Source: Mycolicibacterium mageritense (GTDB lineage Bacteria > Actinomycetota > Actinomycetes > Mycobacteriales > Mycobacteriaceae). Taken from it: a DNA stretch of 64,000 nucleotides. The notes under the pieces were generated by a model. It had not been told where the DNA came from. It did not search any database and saw nothing but the letters and a program-made list of their open reading frames with translations. The stretch's first letter is position 1; every line of letters starts with the position of its first letter. The stretch lies in the NCBI RefSeq assembly GCF_010727475.1, contig NZ_AP022567.1, forward strand, positions 1,364,001-1,428,000, written 5' to 3'. The position numbers and the translations under genes were made by a program. Below are positions 1 through 10,992 of the stretch, in pieces.

Positions 1-2264
<2,264 letters not shown>

Positions 2265-2308
2265 GACACCTCCCTTTTCTGATAGAGAAAATGCTTGTCG
2301 CGATGTAC

Positions 2309-2334
2309 AACGTAGTCAAGGTTGAGTCTGTTCC
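2309..2334 (-). promoter_or_regulatory. SigH/SigE-like promoter of clpB
   Basis: Read on the minus strand, GGAACA is followed 16 bases later by CGTT. This matches the GGAA...GTT pattern of mycobacterial SigH/SigE promoters. The same GGAACA-N16-CGTT arrangement occurs upstream of dnaK in this window. Confidence 0.6.
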
Positions 2335-2341
2335 GCTCAAG
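2321..2341 (-). promoter_or_regulatory. HAIR box (HspR operator) of clpB
   Basis: Inverted repeat CTTGAGC-N7-ACTCAAC on the minus strand, close to the HspR consensus CTTGAGT-N7-ACTCAAG. It overlaps the -35 of the GGAACA promoter, so HspR binding would block it. The hspR gene lies at 10993-11370. Confidence 0.8.
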
Positions 2342-2373
2342 TCTGGAAATTTTTCGGAGGCAGACTCGACTGC

Positions 2374-3558
2374 GTGCACATCGCTGTAGTTGCCGCCTCC
2401 GCACCCAGTCACATGTACCCACATCTGGCCGTCGTCCACGAGCTGGTGCGCCGCGGCCACCGGGTCAGCTACCTGGTCGGGGCCCATATGTCATGGCTGG
2501 TTCGCCCGACCGGCGCCGACATCGTGGAATGCACGTCGGTGCTGCCCGGCGCCCCGGGAGCGCCCGAAAGTTGGGGTGACGAGAACGATCCGGTAACCGG
2601 CATGCGGATGTTCCTCGACGAGGCCGTCCACGTCCTGCCGCAACTTCACGCCGCGCTGGACCACGACCGGCCCGACCTCGTGCTCTACGACATCGGCGGC
2701 ATGGCCGGTCCGGTGGCCGCCGAACGGTGGGGCGTGCCGTGTGCACAGCTGTCCCCGAGTGAGGTCGCGTGGGAGGGCTACCACGACGACATGGCCGATG
2801 TCCTGGATCCGATCCTCAACAGTCCGAGCGGCCTGGCGTACCGGCAGACATTCGAAGAGTGGCTGGCGGACTCCGGGACGGGGCTGACGTTCGACGAGGT
2901 CACCGGCGCACCTCGGCGTTGCCTGGCCCTGCTGCCGCGCGTGATGCAGCGGCATGCCGACCGGGTCGGTGACCGCTACCGGTTCGTCGGGCCGTGCATC
3001 GACCCGCGCCGCGAGGATCCGCGCGACTGGACCGAGCCGCCCGGCGACGGCCCGCTCGCGCTGCTGGCCTTCGGCACCGCCTACACGCACCGCGCCGACG
3101 TCTATCGCAACGTCATTGCCGCACTCGACGGTCTGGGTTGGCGGCTCGTGATGGCGACCGGGCGCGCGCCGGTCGCGGAACTGTGCCCGGTGCCCGCGTG
3201 GGTTCAGTTGCGCGACAAGGTTCCCCAGCCCGCGGTCTTGCGGGTTGCCGACGGCTTCGTCACGCATGCGGGCATGGGTTCGTGCGCCGAAGGTCTCTGG
3301 TACGGCGTGCCCATGGTGGCCGTTCCGCAGGCCGTCGACCAACCCGCCAATGCCGCCCGGCTGGAACACATCGGCGTCGGTCGCCACCTGAAGGCACACT
3401 TGCCGACCCCCGTCGAAATCCGGGACGCACTGCTCGCGGTCACATCGGACCCGCAAGTCAGGTTGCGGGTCAACGCCGTTTGGGACGAGATCCATGCCGG
3501 CGGCGGGCCCGCACACGCCGCCGATGCCGTCGAGGACGTCGCGACCGGTCGTTGGTAA
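2374..3558 (+). CDS. GT1-family (MGT/UGT-like) glycosyltransferase
   Basis: Predicted soluble GT-B glycosyltransferase of about 394 residues that would transfer a sugar from a nucleotide sugar to a small hydrophobic acceptor. The N-terminus has the Rossmann strand and acceptor-domain pattern (HIAVVAASAPSHMYPHLAVV). The C-terminal half has the nucleotide-sugar signature HAGMGSCAEGLWYGVPMVAVP and the downstream D-Q pair (AVDQPANA). The start is GTG. A GGAGG lies about 13 bases upstream, which is rather far, so a different start is possible. It is transcribed away from clpB and shares its control region. The acceptor cannot be deduced. Confidence 0.85.
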   Translation: MHIAVVAASAPSHMYPHLAVVHELVRRGHRVSYLVGAHMSWLVRPTGADIVECTSVLPGAPGAPESWGDENDPVTGMRMFLDEAVHVLPQLHAALDHDRPDLVLYDIGGMAGPVAAERWGVPCAQLSPSEVAWEGYHDDMADVLDPILNSPSGLAYRQTFEEWLADSGTGLTFDEVTGAPRRCLALLPRVMQRHADRVGDRYRFVGPCIDPRREDPRDWTEPPGDGPLALLAFGTAYTHRADVYRNVIAALDGLGWRLVMATGRAPVAELCPVPAWVQLRDKVPQPAVLRVADGFVTHAGMGSCAEGLWYGVPMVAVPQAVDQPANAARLEHIGVGRHLKAHLPTPVEIRDALLAVTSDPQVRLRVNAVWDEIHAGGGPAHAADAVEDVATGRW

Positions 3559-3607
3559 TCCGCGCAGGTTCCTGCCGATTCAGGACCAGCGGGACTACGG
3601 TCTACCC

Positions 3608-4225
3608 ATGTCCGAATCCGGGGATTTCGAATTCGAGCGGAAGTTCTTCGTCCGCGAGTTGCCCGCCGTGGCGGCGTCGGATCCCACCCCGGCCCTGATC
3701 GTCCAGGCATACCTGTTCGCATCGGACGGATACGCGGTCCGTATCCGGGTCCAGGGGCCCTCCCCCGCCGACCTGGACCGGACGCCCGGGGCCCTCGTCG
3801 AGGCGTTGGGCGACGAGTCGATCGGGACCATGACCGCCAAGGGCCCCGCGGTCGGCGGCACGCGCTATGAAGCCGAACGCGATCTCGACCCGGTGGTGGC
3901 GGGCCAGATCGTGCGCCGGGCCGAGCATGTGGTCGCCAAGGTCCGATATTCGGCGTGGCTGGGCGAGGACGGCTGGGTCATCGACCGGTTCCTCGGGGGA
4001 AACGCCCCGCTGATCCTCTCCGAGGTCGAACGCGGTGGACCCGTCGTCGACCTGGCGATACCCGCGTTCTGCGTCACCGAGGTGTCCGACGACGAGCGCT
4101 TCCGCAACGAATACCTCGCGCACCGGCCGTTCGGCGCCTGGGCCGACGCGTACCTGCACGAGCTCGACGCGACCGGTCCGGCCTTCATCGAAACCTTGGG
4201 CCGCAACCAGTTCGACGGCACCTGA
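3608..4225 (+). CDS. CYTH-domain protein (triphosphate tunnel fold)
   Basis: Protein of 205 residues in the CYTH superfamily (class IV adenylate cyclase, thiamine triphosphatase and inorganic triphosphatase fold). The diagnostic ExExK motif is E8-x-E10-x-K12 (FEFERKF). It is followed by alternating Arg/Lys and Glu residues typical of the tunnel strands (AVRIRVQ, TMTAKGPAVGGTRYEAERDL, VVAKVRYSA, VIDRFLGG, LILSEVE). The ATG just after the preceding gene was chosen because the ExExK motif normally lies at the extreme N-terminus. The substrate is unknown, though many actinobacterial members are uncharacterised triphosphatases. Confidence 0.8.
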   Translation: MSESGDFEFERKFFVRELPAVAASDPTPALIVQAYLFASDGYAVRIRVQGPSPADLDRTPGALVEALGDESIGTMTAKGPAVGGTRYEAERDLDPVVAGQIVRRAEHVVAKVRYSAWLGEDGWVIDRFLGGNAPLILSEVERGGPVVDLAIPAFCVTEVSDDERFRNEYLAHRPFGAWADAYLHELDATGPAFIETLGRNQFDGT

Positions 4226-4292
4226 CCCGCGCGCCCGTCGACCAGTCGCTGCTACCTTCTGCCGTACAACATCCAGCGAGAGGGCGCACAAG

Positions 4293-4961
4293 ATGACGGG
4301 CAGTTGGGGATCGGTGCTCACCGAACTCATCCCGCTGGCACTCGTGGTGGCGCTGTCACCGCTGTCGATCATCCCGGCGGTGCTCGTGTTGCACACGCCC
4401 CGGCCACGCCCGACCGGGCTGGCGTTCCTGGCCGGTTGGCTGATCGGCCTGGCCGCGCTGACCCTGATCTTCGTCGAGGTGTCCAATCTGCTGGGCGGAC
4501 TGGACAAGCCGCCCGCCTGGGCGTCGTGGCTGCGCATCGTGCTCGGCGTGGCCCTGATCGTGTTCGGCATCTACCGATGGCTCATGCGCGCCAAGTCCGA
4601 GCACAGCCCCAAGTGGATGCAGAGCCTGAGCAAGCTCACGCCCGTGCGGGCCGGCGCGGCAGGCGCCGCGCTCACCGTGGTCAACCCCAAGGTGCTGTTC
4701 ATCTGCGCCGCAGCGGGTTTGGCCATCGGCACGGCAGGGTTGGGCGAGACGCGCGTGTGGCCCGCGGTGGTGTATTTCGTGGTGTTCGCGGGTTCTACCG
4801 TGGCGCTGCCGATCCTGGCGTACGCGGCTTCCGGCGAGCGGCTCGATCCGGCGCTCGCGCGACTCAAGGACTGGATGGAGCGCAACCACGCCGTGCTGGT
4901 GGCGGGCATTCTCGTGGTGATCGGACTTCTGGTGCTGTACAAGGGCATTCACGCGCTATAG
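4293..4961 (+). CDS. GAP/Sap-family integral membrane protein
   Basis: Membrane protein of 222 residues with about six hydrophobic helices. It resembles the mycobacterial GAP (GPL-addressing protein)/Sap family, which is distantly related to LysE exporters. The motif NPKVLFICAAAG in the second half matches the NPK signature of this group. Members are linked to export of surface glycolipids, but no substrate can be assigned here. It converges on the TetR gene and overlaps it by 6 bp. Confidence 0.75.
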   Translation: MTGSWGSVLTELIPLALVVALSPLSIIPAVLVLHTPRPRPTGLAFLAGWLIGLAALTLIFVEVSNLLGGLDKPPAWASWLRIVLGVALIVFGIYRWLMRAKSEHSPKWMQSLSKLTPVRAGAAGAALTVVNPKVLFICAAAGLAIGTAGLGETRVWPAVVYFVVFAGSTVALPILAYAASGERLDPALARLKDWMERNHAVLVAGILVVIGLLVLYKGIHAL

Positions 4962-5585
4962 CTCGGGCAGGCCCAACTCGTCCGCGTCGGCGGTGAGATA
5001 GCGCGTCACGGTCGGCGCGATCAGTCGCACGACGTCGTCGCCCGGCAACGTCGCCAGCGGCGGCACCTCCATGACGTAGCGCAGCATCGCGGTGCCGACG
5101 AGGTTGGCGGCCGCGAGCATCGCGCGGAGCTTGGCCTGCTCACCGCCGCCGAGTACACCTGACACCGCGGCCAGCACGTAATCCTGCATGAAGTCGCGGA
5201 AAGCTTGATGCGCATCGGAATTCGAGGTGGCCGATTGCAGCATCGCGCGCATGCTGGCACCTGTCTCGGGTGATTCCCAGATGCGCAGGTAGGCCCGCAC
5301 CATCCGGTCGCCGACCTCCTCGGCGGGTCCCGTCAACGCCGCGACCAGCATGCTCGGGTCGAGGATGAGCCGCAGCGACTCCCGAAACAGGTCCGCCTTG
5401 GACCCGAACAGGTACAGCACCATCGACGGATCCACGTGGGCGTCCCTGGCGATCGCACGCAGCGTCGTCTTTTCGTAGCCCTCGGCGGCGAACCGCTGCT
5501 TGGCGGCCGCCAGGACGGCGTCGCGCGACACCGGGTCACCTTGCCTCCGCCCCCGCCGCTTGCTTGTTTCCGCAGGTGAAGCCAT
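4956..5585 (-). CDS. TetR/AcrR-family repressor
   Basis: Regulator of about 209 residues. The N-terminal helix-turn-helix follows the TetR pattern (RDAVLAAAKQRFAAEGYEKTTLRAIARDAHVDPSMVLYLFGSKADLF). The C-terminal ligand domain is of the common actinobacterial type. I use the ATG at 5585, but a GTG one codon upstream is equally possible. It is divergent from the membrane protein at 5686, with a perfect inverted repeat in the gap, so it probably represses both itself and that gene. Confidence 0.9.
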   Translation of the reverse strand: MASPAETSKRRGRRQGDPVSRDAVLAAAKQRFAAEGYEKTTLRAIARDAHVDPSMVLYLFGSKADLFRESLRLILDPSMLVAALTGPAEEVGDRMVRAYLRIWESPETGASMRAMLQSATSNSDAHQAFRDFMQDYVLAAVSGVLGGGEQAKLRAMLAAANLVGTAMLRYVMEVPPLATLPGDDVVRLIAPTVTRYLTADADELGLPEL

Positions 5586-5599
5586 CACCCGACATTATC

Positions 5600-5619
5600 A
5601 TTTCAATGGCTGTTGAAAT
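5600..5619. promoter_or_regulatory. Palindromic operator between TetR gene and membrane protein gene
   Basis: Perfect inverted repeat ATTTCAA-N6-TTGAAAT in the 100-bp divergent gap, 15 bases from the TetR start. Its size and place fit a TetR dimer operator. Confidence 0.65.
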
Positions 5620-5685
5620 TATGCCCGCACGGCGATACGCTTCCGCCACAGGCGTAATTCAACATCGGATGAAAAGGCAGACACG

Positions 5686-6690
5686 ATGACCGCGCTCACC
5701 ACCCCCACGCACCACGCCGCCCCCGCACACGAACCACCGGCCGCACTGCGCGCCACCGGCATCATCGCCGCACTCACCGTGGCGATCGCGATCGTCGCGA
5801 TCGCGTTCGCCCTACCCGCCGCGCGCTCCAAGCCGCACGATGTCCCGATCGGGGCCGCCGGGCCGCAGGCCGCCAGCAGTCAGGTCGCGCAACGCCTCGA
5901 ACAACAGGCCCCGGGCGCCTTCGCGGTCACCTACTACCCCGGCGAGGCCGCCCTGCGCGAAGCCATCCGTAACCGGAACGTCTACGGCGGCATAGCCTTC
6001 GGGCCCGACGGTCCGACCCTGCTGACCGCGACCGGCGCGAGCCCGGCCGTCGCGCAGCTGCTGAGCCAGGTCGGTTCGGGCATCGCCGCGCACTCGGGCA
6101 TCACCCTGCACACCGAGGATCTGGCCCCGCCCACGCCCGACGATCCCCGTGGCATGGGCCTGGCGGCGTCGGCCCTGCCGATCACCCTGGCCGGGATGCT
6201 GCCGGCCGTTGCGCTGGTGTTCGTCCTCAAGCGCGAGGTCTGGACCCGGCTGATCGCGACCATCGTGTTCGCGGCGGTCGCGGGCACCACCATCGCCGCG
6301 CTGCTCTACTACGTCTTCGGCGCCGTCACCTCCAACTTCTGGGGTGTGGCCGCCGGGCTGACGCTGGGTGTGGCCGCAGCGGCGCTGCTCATGCTGGGCC
6401 TTGGATCGGTGTTCGGGAAGGCCGGGCTGGCCGTGGGTGCGCTCGTCGCCCTGCTGCTGGGCAACCCGCTGTCTGGGCTGACCGGTGCCCCGGAACTGCT
6501 GCCGGCCGGCTGGGGTCAGCTCGGTCAGCTCCTGCCCCAGGGCGCCAACGCCACGCTGCTGCGTTCGACCGCGTTCTTCGACGGGGCAGGCGCCGCGCTG
6601 GCGATCCTGGTGCTGAGTGGCTGGGTCGTCGTCGGGGTGACTCTCGTGGTGATCAGCGCTTCGCGGCACTCGGCCAGAGCACGCGCATAG
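5686..6690 (+). CDS. Multi-pass membrane protein, ABC-2/YhgE-Pip-like
   Basis: Protein of 334 residues with one N-terminal transmembrane helix (about 24-46), an outer domain of about 120 residues and then about five helices from residue 165 to the end. This arrangement resembles small YhgE/Pip or ABC-2 permease-like proteins of actinobacteria. No ATPase gene is adjacent. It lies downstream of the palindrome shared with the divergent TetR gene, so it is the likely regulated target, perhaps an efflux or envelope function. The exact family is uncertain. Confidence 0.65.
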   Translation: MTALTTPTHHAAPAHEPPAALRATGIIAALTVAIAIVAIAFALPAARSKPHDVPIGAAGPQAASSQVAQRLEQQAPGAFAVTYYPGEAALREAIRNRNVYGGIAFGPDGPTLLTATGASPAVAQLLSQVGSGIAAHSGITLHTEDLAPPTPDDPRGMGLAASALPITLAGMLPAVALVFVLKREVWTRLIATIVFAAVAGTTIAALLYYVFGAVTSNFWGVAAGLTLGVAAAALLMLGLGSVFGKAGLAVGALVALLLGNPLSGLTGAPELLPAGWGQLGQLLPQGANATLLRSTAFFDGAGAALAILVLSGWVVVGVTLVVISASRHSARARA

Positions 6691-6701
6691 AATGCAGCCG
6701 C

Positions 6702-7868
6702 GTGGGACTCGAAGACCGTGACGCACTGCAGACGCTGCGTGATGCGGTCGACCTCGACAACGGGTCCGACGCCCTGATCCGCGACTTCTACACGCACTGG
6801 TTCGCCACCGACCTCTCGGCGCGTGACCTGTTCCCGCCGGACATGAGCCACCAGCGCACGGTGTTCGCCCGGGCGGTCAGCTGGCTGTTCGGGGAGCTGA
6901 TCGCCCAGCGCGCCGAGGAGCCGGTGGCATTTCTCGCACAACTCGGCCGCGACCATCGCAAATACGGTGTGACACAACAGCATTACGACACCATGCAGGA
7001 CGCGCTGTACAGCACGTTCCAGAAGCACCTGGCGCGGGACTGGGACGACCGGCTCGCGCAGGCCGCGCACGACGCGGTCGCGCTGATGATCGGTGTGATG
7101 CGCGGGGCCGCGGATGCCGAGCAGGCCCCGGCCTACTGTGACGGCACCGTCGTGGAGCACATCAGGGCCACGCGCGACGTGTCGGTGATCCGGCTGCAGT
7201 TGGACCAGCCGCTGTTCTATCACCCCGGGCAGTACGTCAACGTCCAGGTGCCGCAATGGCCACGGCGCTGGCGTTACCTGAGCCCCGCCATCCCCGCCGA
7301 CCGCTCGGGTGCCATCGAGTTTCACGTCCGCTCGGTGACCGGTGGCATGGTCAGCACCGCGATCGTCGGCGAGACCCGGCCCGGTGACCGGTGGCGGCTG
7401 TCCAGCCCGCACGGCGGCATGCACGTGGACCGCGACGGCGAAGACGTCTTGATGGTGGCGGGTAGCACCGGGCTCGCCCCACTGCGCACACTGATCATGG
7501 ACATGACGCTGTACGGCGTGAACCCACGTGTCCACCTGTTCTTCGGCGGCCGCTTCCCGTGCGATCTGTACGACCTGAAAACCCTGTGGCAGATCGCTTC
7601 CACCAACCCCTGGCTTTCGGTGACGCCGGTGTCGGAGTACAGCAGCGACCCGCCGTGGGCCGCCGACTACCCCGACGTGCAACCGCCCCGCGGCCTGCAT
7701 GTGCGTCAGACCGGGCGACTGCCCGAGGTGGTGACCCGCTACGGCAACTGGGGCGACCGGCAGATACTGATCTGCGGCGGCCCCGACATGGTGGAGGCGA
7801 CCAAGAGCGCGTTGATCGCCAGAGGCGCGCCGGCAGAACGCATCCAGCACGATCCGCTCACCGACTGA
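6702..7868 (+). CDS. Type II flavohemoglobin (globin-FAD/NAD reductase)
   Basis: Protein of 388 residues with an N-terminal globin domain (about 1-135; B10-like Tyr30, proximal His85 in GRDHRKYG), a ferredoxin-reductase FAD domain (about 145-245; RRWRYLS in place of the usual RxYS) and an NAD-type domain (GSTGLAPL, then CGGPDMV near the end). It resembles the mycobacterial type II flavohemoglobins such as M. tuberculosis Rv0385, which in that genome is next to clpB. That group has been reported to oxidise D-lactate rather than act as a classical NO dioxygenase. The GTG start follows the upstream gene by 11 bases, so the two may be co-transcribed. Confidence 0.85.
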   Translation: MGLEDRDALQTLRDAVDLDNGSDALIRDFYTHWFATDLSARDLFPPDMSHQRTVFARAVSWLFGELIAQRAEEPVAFLAQLGRDHRKYGVTQQHYDTMQDALYSTFQKHLARDWDDRLAQAAHDAVALMIGVMRGAADAEQAPAYCDGTVVEHIRATRDVSVIRLQLDQPLFYHPGQYVNVQVPQWPRRWRYLSPAIPADRSGAIEFHVRSVTGGMVSTAIVGETRPGDRWRLSSPHGGMHVDRDGEDVLMVAGSTGLAPLRTLIMDMTLYGVNPRVHLFFGGRFPCDLYDLKTLWQIASTNPWLSVTPVSEYSSDPPWAADYPDVQPPRGLHVRQTGRLPEVVTRYGNWGDRQILICGGPDMVEATKSALIARGAPAERIQHDPLTD

Positions 7869-7908
7869 ACGGGTATCCGACGCGGCGGCCGCATGACAGA
7901 CTGGCGCC

Positions 7909-8811
7909 ATGGCCGACTTTCAACCCGTCACGCTGCATGACCCGTCGTCGTCGCTCACCGCGACGTACGTACCCGTCGCGGGCATGGTCTGCACGTCCCT
8001 GGCCGACGACGGTGTCGAGTTCCTCGGGCAGCGCCGCGGGCTGCAGGCCTACATCAGCAGCGGCAAGACCATGGGCATCCCGATCCTGTATCCGTGGGCA
8101 AACCGGTTGAGCGCCAGCAAGTACGGCATCAACGGTGCCGTGGTCACCCTGACTCCCGGGGTGGCAGGCGTGCGCACCGACGAGCACGGCGTGCCCATTC
8201 ACGGTGTACTGGCCGCCAACCCGGGATGGCTCGTGATCGAACAGACCGACAACAAACTGGTCGCGGTCCTGGACTGGGGCGGCAAGCCCCGCCTGCTCGC
8301 GACGTTCCCGTTCCCGCACATCCTGACGATGTCGGTGACGCTTGCCGACCGGACGCTCACGGTCGACACCACGGTGATGCCGTCGACGGCGGCCTCGGTG
8401 CCGCTGTGTTTCGGCTACCACCCGTACCTCAAGCTGCCCGATGTGCCGCGTGAGCAATGGCAGCTGCAGACCCCCACCATGCGGCACCTGCCGGTGGACA
8501 ACTGGGGCATCCCGACGGGCGAAACCGCGGAATGGCCCGGTGGCACTGAGCTTCTCAAGACCACCGAACTCGACCACGGCTTCGATCAGGTGCGCGACGG
8601 CTCGGTGTTCGCGATCTCCGGCGGCGGCCGCCGGGTCGAGGTCACGTTCAACCGGGGTTACCAGGCCGCCCAACTGTTCGCGCCAGGCAACGACGACGTC
8701 ATCGGTATCGAGCCCATGGCCGCGCCGACCGACGCATTGCGGCGCGGCAACTACCCGATGGCCGTGCCGGGAAAACCGGAGACCAGCACGTTCTCGATCA
8801 AGGTCGGCTAG
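7909..8811 (+). CDS. Aldose 1-epimerase-like (GalM superfamily) protein
   Basis: Protein of 300 residues in the galactose-mutarotase fold. Expected active-site elements are present: a histidine in VPIHGVL, a second in FGYHPYLKL and the catalytic-type glutamate in GIEPM. The beta-sandwich spacing is normal and the length is standard. It could act as a sugar or sugar-phosphate mutarotase. The specific sugar is not evident. Its end overlaps by 4 bp the convergent ferredoxin reductase gene. Confidence 0.85.
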   Translation: MADFQPVTLHDPSSSLTATYVPVAGMVCTSLADDGVEFLGQRRGLQAYISSGKTMGIPILYPWANRLSASKYGINGAVVTLTPGVAGVRTDEHGVPIHGVLAANPGWLVIEQTDNKLVAVLDWGGKPRLLATFPFPHILTMSVTLADRTLTVDTTVMPSTAASVPLCFGYHPYLKLPDVPREQWQLQTPTMRHLPVDNWGIPTGETAEWPGGTELLKTTELDHGFDQVRDGSVFAISGGGRRVEVTFNRGYQAAQLFAPGNDDVIGIEPMAAPTDALRRGNYPMAVPGKPETSTFSIKVG

Positions 8812-9968
8812 AGGTCCAGGATCAGCCGTCCCCCTTCGGTTTTGGCCCTGGACACACATACCAGCATCTGACCGCTCGCACGCTGCCGATCGGTCAGGAA
8901 GCGATCGCGGTGGTCCACCTCGCCGTCGAGCACGCGTTGCACGCACGTGCCGCAAAACCCTTGCCGGCACGAGTAACTCAGATTCGGCCGGACTGCCCGC
9001 AGGGCCGTGAGGGCGCTCTGCTCCCGGCCGACCCGCACCAGCTCGGCACCGCGGGCGAGCTGCATCTCGAACGGCGAGCCGTCGACCACCGGGAGCGGGG
9101 AGAACCGCTCGAAGTGCAGCTCGGCGCCGGGCGAAACACCTTGTCGGACAGCCGCGAGCATCGGCGGCGGGCCGCACACGTACACCGCGGTCCGTACGTC
9201 GACGCCGGCCAGTAGCTCGCCGACCCCAGGCACCCCGGCCGCGTCGTCGGTGTGCACCTGCACCTTGTCGCCGAACCTCGACAGCTCGTCCAGGAACGGC
9301 ATGCTGTCGCGGTGTCTGCCGCAGTAACACAGCGACCATGCGAGACCGACTCGTTCGGCAACCCGCACCATCGGCAGGATCGGCGTGATCCCGATACCGC
9401 CCGCGACGAAGCGCAGCTTTTCGGCACGCGAGCCCGACCCCGGCAACGGCATCATGAAAGCGTTTCGTGGATCGCTGATCTCGATTGTCTGTCCAACAGA
9501 CAGGGCGTGCACCTCGACCGATCCCCCACCGCCCGCGGGGATCCGGCGGACCGCGATCCGATACTCCCGTTCCCGGTCCGGGTCTCCGCACAACGAGTAC
9601 TGCCGGGCGCGTCCCGAGGGCAGGTACACGTCGATGTGCGCGCCTGCGTGCCAGCCCGGCAGTTTCGCGCCGTCGGGCGCAACCAGGGTCAATTGCACGA
9701 CGTCGGCGTCGCGTGCGATGCGCCGCCGGTCCACGATCCGCACGGGCCTGCGGTTGACGGCTGCCGCGAGCTCGGGCAGTTCCCGGTCACCGCCGAGGCG
9801 CATCACGACCGAAAGCAGATGCGGTAGGGCCGTGCCCGCGAGCCGGACCAGCAGATCCGGGCGGCCGGCCCGGTAGAGCCCTGGCGGAGGCTCGCCGGTG
9901 TAGGGGCGCAAAAGGCTCGAGGTTCGTGCGGACAAGCGCTGGGCCCGCCCGTCGGTGCGCTCAGCCAT
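8808..9968 (-). CDS. Ferredoxin-fused oxidoreductase (PDR/VanB type)
   Basis: Flavin reductase of 386 residues. A mycobacterial N-terminal extension of about 75 residues comes first, then a flavin domain with RQYSLCGD, an NAD(P)H domain with GGIGITPIL and CGPPPML, and a C-terminal plant-type 2Fe-2S ferredoxin with C-x4-C-x2-C (SCRQGFCGTC) and the last cysteine in MLVC. It would pass electrons from NAD(P)H to a partner oxygenase or hydroxylase. The next gene upstream, a metal-dependent hydrolase-like protein, overlaps it by 8 bp and is the obvious partner. The family has many substrates, so none is assigned. Confidence 0.88.
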   Translation of the reverse strand: MAERTDGRAQRLSARTSSLLRPYTGEPPPGLYRAGRPDLLVRLAGTALPHLLSVVMRLGGDRELPELAAAVNRRPVRIVDRRRIARDADVVQLTLVAPDGAKLPGWHAGAHIDVYLPSGRARQYSLCGDPDREREYRIAVRRIPAGGGGSVEVHALSVGQTIEISDPRNAFMMPLPGSGSRAEKLRFVAGGIGITPILPMVRVAERVGLAWSLCYCGRHRDSMPFLDELSRFGDKVQVHTDDAAGVPGVGELLAGVDVRTAVYVCGPPPMLAAVRQGVSPGAELHFERFSPLPVVDGSPFEMQLARGAELVRVGREQSALTALRAVRPNLSYSCRQGFCGTCVQRVLDGEVDHRDRFLTDRQRASGQMLVCVSRAKTEGGRLILDL

Positions 9969-10872
9969 CGAACGCGCGCGCCGCGCGTGACGTGGCCAGA
10001 TATGCGACCGCCTGCGCGGTGTTCCCTTCGTGGACGGGGTGATAGTCGGGCCGCAGCAACCGCAGCCCGGAACGCACGAGAAACGTCGTGGTGGGCAGCG
10101 CGCCGGTCTTGCCGGACGCGTGGATCTTCCACCACAACCGCACGTACCCGAGGTTTGGCAACGCGTCGTCCTCGTGCACCAGGAACTTCATGCCGCGCAG
10201 GATGATCGTGAAGAACGCGAAGCTCACCAGCACGCCCGCAACGGCCTGGGCCACGTAGTCCATGCCGAAGTATTTGGCCACGTGGTAGGACACGTGGCGG
10301 TGCTCGACTTCTTCGGCACCGTGCCACCGGTAGAGGTCGGCCATCGTCGGATCCGCACCCAACGCGTCCCACGTATTGTTGAGCGCCCAATGGCCGAGCA
10401 CACCGGTGAAATGTTCGGCCGCGCTCAGCGCGTGCGTGCCGGAGGCGAGCGCCTTGCGCCGGTTTCGTGGCGTGGCCGCGGCGACCCGCTGGTCGTACTG
10501 GCCGGCCAGCCATTCCAGTTGCCCGAGAAACGGTGCGGGCTCGATACCGTGCCTGCGCAGGTATTCGACAAGAACCTCGTCATGGGTCTTGGCGTGCACC
10601 GCCTCCTGCCCGATGAAGCCGATGATCTCCTCACGCAGGCGCTCGTCGCGCACGTGTTCCAGGGCGTCGGACAGCAACCGGCCGAACCAGCGCTCAGCGA
10701 CCGGCAGGAAGAGGTTGAGCGCGGTCGCGGCATGGGATGCATAGGGATCCCCCGGAATCCAGTGCAGCGGGGCGGTGTCCCAACGAAAATGAACATTCCG
10801 GGGCCGGAGCGCGATTTCTTCGGGAGAGACCCGATCCGCCTCTGCCCCGGCCGCAGGATCTTCGATCGCCAT
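9961..10872 (-). CDS. PF10118-type metal-dependent hydrolase/di-iron-like protein
   Basis: Protein of 303 residues from the chosen ATG, which is preceded by AGGGA. It belongs to the family named 'predicted metal-dependent hydrolase'. Two helices carry clustered Glu/His pairs (GQEAVHAKTHDEVL and HGAEEVEHRHVSYH), which looks like a ferritin-like di-iron site. A hydrophobic segment (VSFAFFTIIL) follows. The overlap with the downstream ferredoxin reductase suggests the pair is a membrane-associated oxygenase or desaturase system; that is inference. The natural substrate is unknown. Confidence 0.75.
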   Translation of the reverse strand: MAIEDPAAGAEADRVSPEEIALRPRNVHFRWDTAPLHWIPGDPYASHAATALNLFLPVAERWFGRLLSDALEHVRDERLREEIIGFIGQEAVHAKTHDEVLVEYLRRHGIEPAPFLGQLEWLAGQYDQRVAAATPRNRRKALASGTHALSAAEHFTGVLGHWALNNTWDALGADPTMADLYRWHGAEEVEHRHVSYHVAKYFGMDYVAQAVAGVLVSFAFFTIILRGMKFLVHEDDALPNLGYVRLWWKIHASGKTGALPTTTFLVRSGLRLLRPDYHPVHEGNTAQAVAYLATSRAARAFDG

Positions 10873-10992
10873 ACGTCCCTTCTGTTGGAAGAAGGGTGCC
10901 ACAGCTGAGAGTCTGCTGTGAAGCGCAACCGTCAAAGCCGTCAGAATGTAGTTGCGTAGTCACACAACGGATGCCGGCTCGACGAAGGGCGG

